This document shows, piece by piece, positions 21,574 to 23,770 of a stretch of DNA of 23,770 bases. Source of the DNA: DASPTT01 sp035623275 (lineage in GTDB: Bacteria; Actinomycetota; Acidimicrobiia; Acidimicrobiales; UBA8190); contig DASPTT010000131.1 of the NCBI GenBank assembly GCA_035623275.1, forward strand, positions 1-23,770, written 5' to 3'. The notes under the pieces were generated by a model, which did not search any database, had not been told where the DNA came from, and saw only the letters and a program-made list of their open reading frames with translations. A program made the position numbers and the translations under genes. Every line of letters starts with the position of its first letter. The first letter of the stretch is position 1.

Positions 21574-22773
21574 GTGCAGCTGCACTACGACCCCGAGACC
21601 GAGGCGTTCCGGGCCGAGCTGCGGGCGTTCTTCACCGCCAACCTCCCCCCCGAGGACCAGCGCAGCGAGCGAGTGCGCTCCTCGGCCCACATCCCCGAAT
21701 GGGCGCGACGCTGGCAGCGGCTCCTGTTCGACAACGGGTGGCTGGTGCCGGGCTGGCCGCCCGAGTACGGGGGGCGGAACGCCACGCCGCTGCAGCAGAT
21801 GGTCTACTTCGAAGAGCTCGCCGCGCTCGGGGTGCCGCGCAGCTGCAATCCCCAGGGGATGTCCATCGTCACCCCCTCCCTGCTCGACTGGGGCACCGAG
21901 GAGCAGAAGCAGGGCTTCGCCCTGCCGACCCTGCGGGCCGAGATCAGCTGGTGCCTGGGGATGAGCGAGCCCGACGCCGGGAGCGACCTGGCCGGCCTGC
22001 GGACCCGGGCCGAGCGCGACGGGGACCACTTCGTGGTGAACGGGCAGAAGGTGTGGACGTCGGGGGCGCACGACGCCGACTACTGCTTTTGCTTCGTGCG
22101 GACCGACCCCGACGCCCCCAAGCACGCCGGGATCAGCGTCCTGGTCGTCGACATGCGCACGCCAGGGATCCGGGTCCGCCCGCTGCCCGAGCTCACCGAC
22201 AAGGACTTCGCCGACTTCAACGAGGTCTTCTTCACCGACGTGGAGGTGCCGGCCGAGAACCTGGTGGGCGAGCTCAACCACGGCTGGGCCATCGCCGGGG
22301 GGTCGCTGGCCCACGAACGCGGGATGCTGTGGATCGGCGACGCCAACCTTCTCGAGCGGATGCTCGACATGGCGGTGTCCACGGCCACGACGCCGCTCCC
22401 CGACGGCCGCCGGCTGGCCGACGACCCCATGGTGCGCGACGCACTGGCCCGCATCTACCTGCGCGTGCAGGCGCTCAAGCTCCTCGGGTACCGGGGCTTC
22501 GCCAAGGTCGCCAAGGGCCAGAGCGCGCCGGAGCACGTCGTGCTCAAGCTCCTGGGCTCCGAGACCCGCCAGAACCTGGCGCTCGAGGTGGCCGAGGCCC
22601 TCGGCCCCGCCGGCATCGACCTGACACGCGCCGACGCGCCGTCGATCCGACGCGACCAGGACGCGTGGATCGTGTCGTGGCTGCACTCGTTCTCCGTCAC
22701 CATCTCCGGGGGGACGTCCGAGATCCAGCGCAACATCATCGCCGAGCGCGTCCTCGGGCTGCCCCGCCGCTGA
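21574..22773 (+). CDS. acyl-CoA dehydrogenase (399 aa)
   Basis: A complete FAD-dependent acyl-CoA dehydrogenase. It shows QLHYDPETEAFRAELRAFFTANLP at the N terminus, MSEPDAGSDLAGLRTRAERD and VNGQKVWTSGAHDADYC in the beta-domain, and ISGGTSEIQRNIIAERVLGLPRR at the C terminus. G379 replaces the C-terminal base glutamate of medium-chain enzymes. E248 in LAHERG sits at the helix-G position used by isovaleryl- and long-chain-type enzymes. GTG 21574 is supported by the -10 six bases upstream. An upstream in-frame extension would run through the palindrome and promoter. The gene lies just after the DUF35/thiolase-like pair but has its own promoter. It would supply the unsaturated CoA ester for hydration and cleavage if they share a pathway. 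It resembles the proteins from 309 and 8526 (long N-terminal arm). Confidence 0.93.
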   Translation: MQLHYDPETEAFRAELRAFFTANLPPEDQRSERVRSSAHIPEWARRWQRLLFDNGWLVPGWPPEYGGRNATPLQQMVYFEELAALGVPRSCNPQGMSIVTPSLLDWGTEEQKQGFALPTLRAEISWCLGMSEPDAGSDLAGLRTRAERDGDHFVVNGQKVWTSGAHDADYCFCFVRTDPDAPKHAGISVLVVDMRTPGIRVRPLPELTDKDFADFNEVFFTDVEVPAENLVGELNHGWAIAGGSLAHERGMLWIGDANLLERMLDMAVSTATTPLPDGRRLADDPMVRDALARIYLRVQALKLLGYRGFAKVAKGQSAPEHVVLKLLGSETRQNLALEVAEALGPAGIDLTRADAPSIRRDQDAWIVSWLHSFSVTISGGTSEIQRNIIAERVLGLPRR

Positions 22774-22777
22774 ACCT

Positions 22778-22799
22778 GTCGTCGCGCGTCGCCGACGAC
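22778..22799 (+). terminator. weak hairpin after the acyl-CoA dehydrogenase
   Basis: GTCGTCG (22778-22784) pairs with CGACGAC (22793-22799) around eight bases, starting five bases beyond the stop codon. No T-tract follows. The position suits a terminator, but such arms arise readily in this base composition. Confidence 0.3.
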
Positions 22800-22863
22800 G
22801 CCCTCGACGCCCGGTTCCGACGGCCGCTGGCACCAGGCAACGCCACGGAGCAGAACCGTCCCC

Positions 22864-22897
22864 GTGCCGGGCGCCTGTGCGAAGATCGCCCCGGCAC
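22864..22897 (+). promoter_or_regulatory. inverted repeat in the leader or promoter of the DUF4389 gene
   Basis: GTGCCGGGCG (22864-22873) pairs with CGCCCCGGCAC (22887-22897) with one bulged C. The loop contains GAAGAT (22881-22886), a possible -10. The repeat ends three bases before the ribosome-binding site GGAGGAGG. It could be an operator overlapping the promoter. The rest of the 22774-22910 gap shows nothing else clear. Confidence 0.35.
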
Positions 22898-22913
22898 AGG
22901 GGAGGAGGCAGTG

Positions 22914-23770
22914 GTGGTGCGCACCCTTGATCGGCCGATGCTGCAGGCGGGGTTCGGCACGCCGGTCGTGCAGAACCGGTGGACGGTGTTCTTCCGGCTG
23001 GTGTTGGCCATCCCGCAGTTCGTCGTGCTGTTCGTCTACGGCATCGCTGCGGTGGTGCTGGTCGTCCTCGGGTGGTTCGCGGCGCTGGTGATGGGCCGGC
23101 TCCCGCGCTCGTTCGCGGCGTTCCTGGCCAGCTACGTGCAGTACGCCACACGGGTCACCGCCTACCTCTACCTGATGCACGACGCCTACCCGCCCTTCGC
23201 CCTGGAATCCACCAGGAGCTACCCGGTGAACCTCGACGTGGGCATCGGGCCCGTCCGTCGGCTCGCCGTGCTCTTCCGCATCTTCCTCCTCATCCCCGCC
23301 GCCATCGTCGCCAGCGTGAGCACCGCGGGGATGGGGGTCGCCGCCGTCTTCATCTGGCTCATCGTCCTCGTCGCGGGGCGCATGCCGGTGGCGCTGTTCG
23401 AGGCCGAAGCCGCGGTGCTGCGCTTCTCCGCCCGCTACAACGCCTACGCCGTGATGCTGACGGGCAAGTACCCCGGTGAGCTCTTCGGCGACACGCCCAC
23501 CGGTGCACCCGCGGCCCAGATCGGCGCGCCCCCGACGCCGGCGTTCGGCGGTGTCGCCGCCGGACCCGTGCCCGCACCGGTGCCGCCCATGCCCGCCACG
23601 TGGCAGCCACCGACGGCGCCGGCACCGTCGGCCCCCGCGGCGCCGGTCGCCCCGGGCCAGGGGGAGGAACCGCCCACAGCCCCTTCCTACTGGCGGCCAC
23701 CGATGCCGGCCAGCGTCGCCGTGCCGCCCCCGCCGCCCACCATGCCGCCCCCGCCGCCCACCGTGCCGCC
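22914..23770 (+). CDS. DUF4389 membrane protein with duplicated domain and proline-rich tail (cut by window edge)
   Basis: The frame is open to the right edge, with 285 residues visible. Two similar halves are seen. Unit 1 (about residues 22-95) runs FFRLVLAIPQFVVLF...LVMGRLPRSFAAFLASYVQYATRVTAYLYLMHDAYPPF. Unit 2 (about 115-192) runs VLFRIFLLIPAAIV...LVAGRMPVALFEAEAAVLRFSARYNAYAVMLTGKYPGEL. Each begins with a membrane segment and ends with an amphipathic region and a 'Y-P' turn. This is the actinobacterial DUF4389 pattern, whose function is unknown. From about residue 195 it becomes a Pro/Ala/Gly-rich tail ending in repeated PPPPPTMPPPPPT, probably cytoplasmic or an interaction arm. The start could be GTG 22911, 22914 or 22917; AGGAGG (22903-22908) favours 22914. 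It has no clear link to the catabolic genes. Confidence 0.82.
   Translation, partial: MVRTLDRPMLQAGFGTPVVQNRWTVFFRLVLAIPQFVVLFVYGIAAVVLVVLGWFAALVMGRLPRSFAAFLASYVQYATRVTAYLYLMHDAYPPFALESTRSYPVNLDVGIGPVRRLAVLFRIFLLIPAAIVASVSTAGMGVAAVFIWLIVLVAGRMPVALFEAEAAVLRFSARYNAYAVMLTGKYPGELFGDTPTGAPAAQIGAPPTPAFGGVAAGPVPAPVPPMPATWQPPTAPAPSAPAAPVAPGQGEEPPTAPSYWRPPMPASVAVPPPPPTMPPPPPTVP

Overview
The window is GC-rich, gene-dense bacterial DNA in which GTG starts predominate and many genes overlap or nearly touch. Redundant acyl-CoA dehydrogenases, a CaiB-type CoA-transferase, a DUF35/thiolase-like pair, TetR regulators and leaderless-looking promoters point to an Actinomycetota chromosome. An environmental lineage such as Acidimicrobiia would fit, but that is inference from gene content. 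I count 20 complete genes and 2 cut by the window edges. I saw no rRNA, tRNA, CRISPR, insertion sequence or prophage. No gene-free stretch exceeds 300 bases.

Layout. (1) 1-5581: a divergent pair of acyl-CoA dehydrogenases; the rightward one heads a tight operon of acyl-CoA dehydrogenase, crotonase-fold protein, class III CoA-transferase and zinc alcohol dehydrogenase, followed by a TetR regulator. (2) 5590-9722: a leftward FGGY sugar kinase and a carboxymuconolactone-decarboxylase-like protein, divergent from a D-2-hydroxyacid dehydrogenase and a second acyl-CoA dehydrogenase. (3) 9703-11124: a DMT-type membrane protein and a single-domain response regulator, both leftward. (4) 11263-16735: a leftward operon of aldehyde dehydrogenase, D-aminoacylase-like amidohydrolase, zinc alcohol dehydrogenase and amidohydrolase-2 protein, divergent from a TetR regulator and two more amidohydrolase-2 genes (16795-19776). 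A perfect inverted repeat lies between the two arms. (5) 19881-22773: a DUF35 zinc-ribbon protein overlapping a thiolase-like protein without catalytic cysteines, then a further acyl-CoA dehydrogenase. (6) 22914-end: a duplicated DUF4389 membrane protein with a proline-rich tail.

How it may work together. The genes look like a catabolic island that activates a substrate as a CoA thioester (CoA-transferase), desaturates it (several acyl-CoA dehydrogenases), hydrates or rearranges it (crotonase-fold protein) and cleaves it (thiolase-like/DUF35 pair resembling the steroid side-chain aldolase Ltp2-ChsH2). Alcohol and aldehyde dehydrogenases and several amidohydrolases would handle side branches. 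The substrate cannot be read from the sequence.

The most notable non-coding signal is a 14-bp palindrome, TGAC-N6-GTCA. I found it exactly four times by eye, each time in an upstream or divergent region (280, 7419, 19837, 21542); the first and last copies are exact reverse complements. It appears to join the acyl-CoA dehydrogenase units, the sugar kinase/dehydrogenase unit and the aldolase-like unit in one local regulon, distinct from the one defined by the palindrome at 16754.
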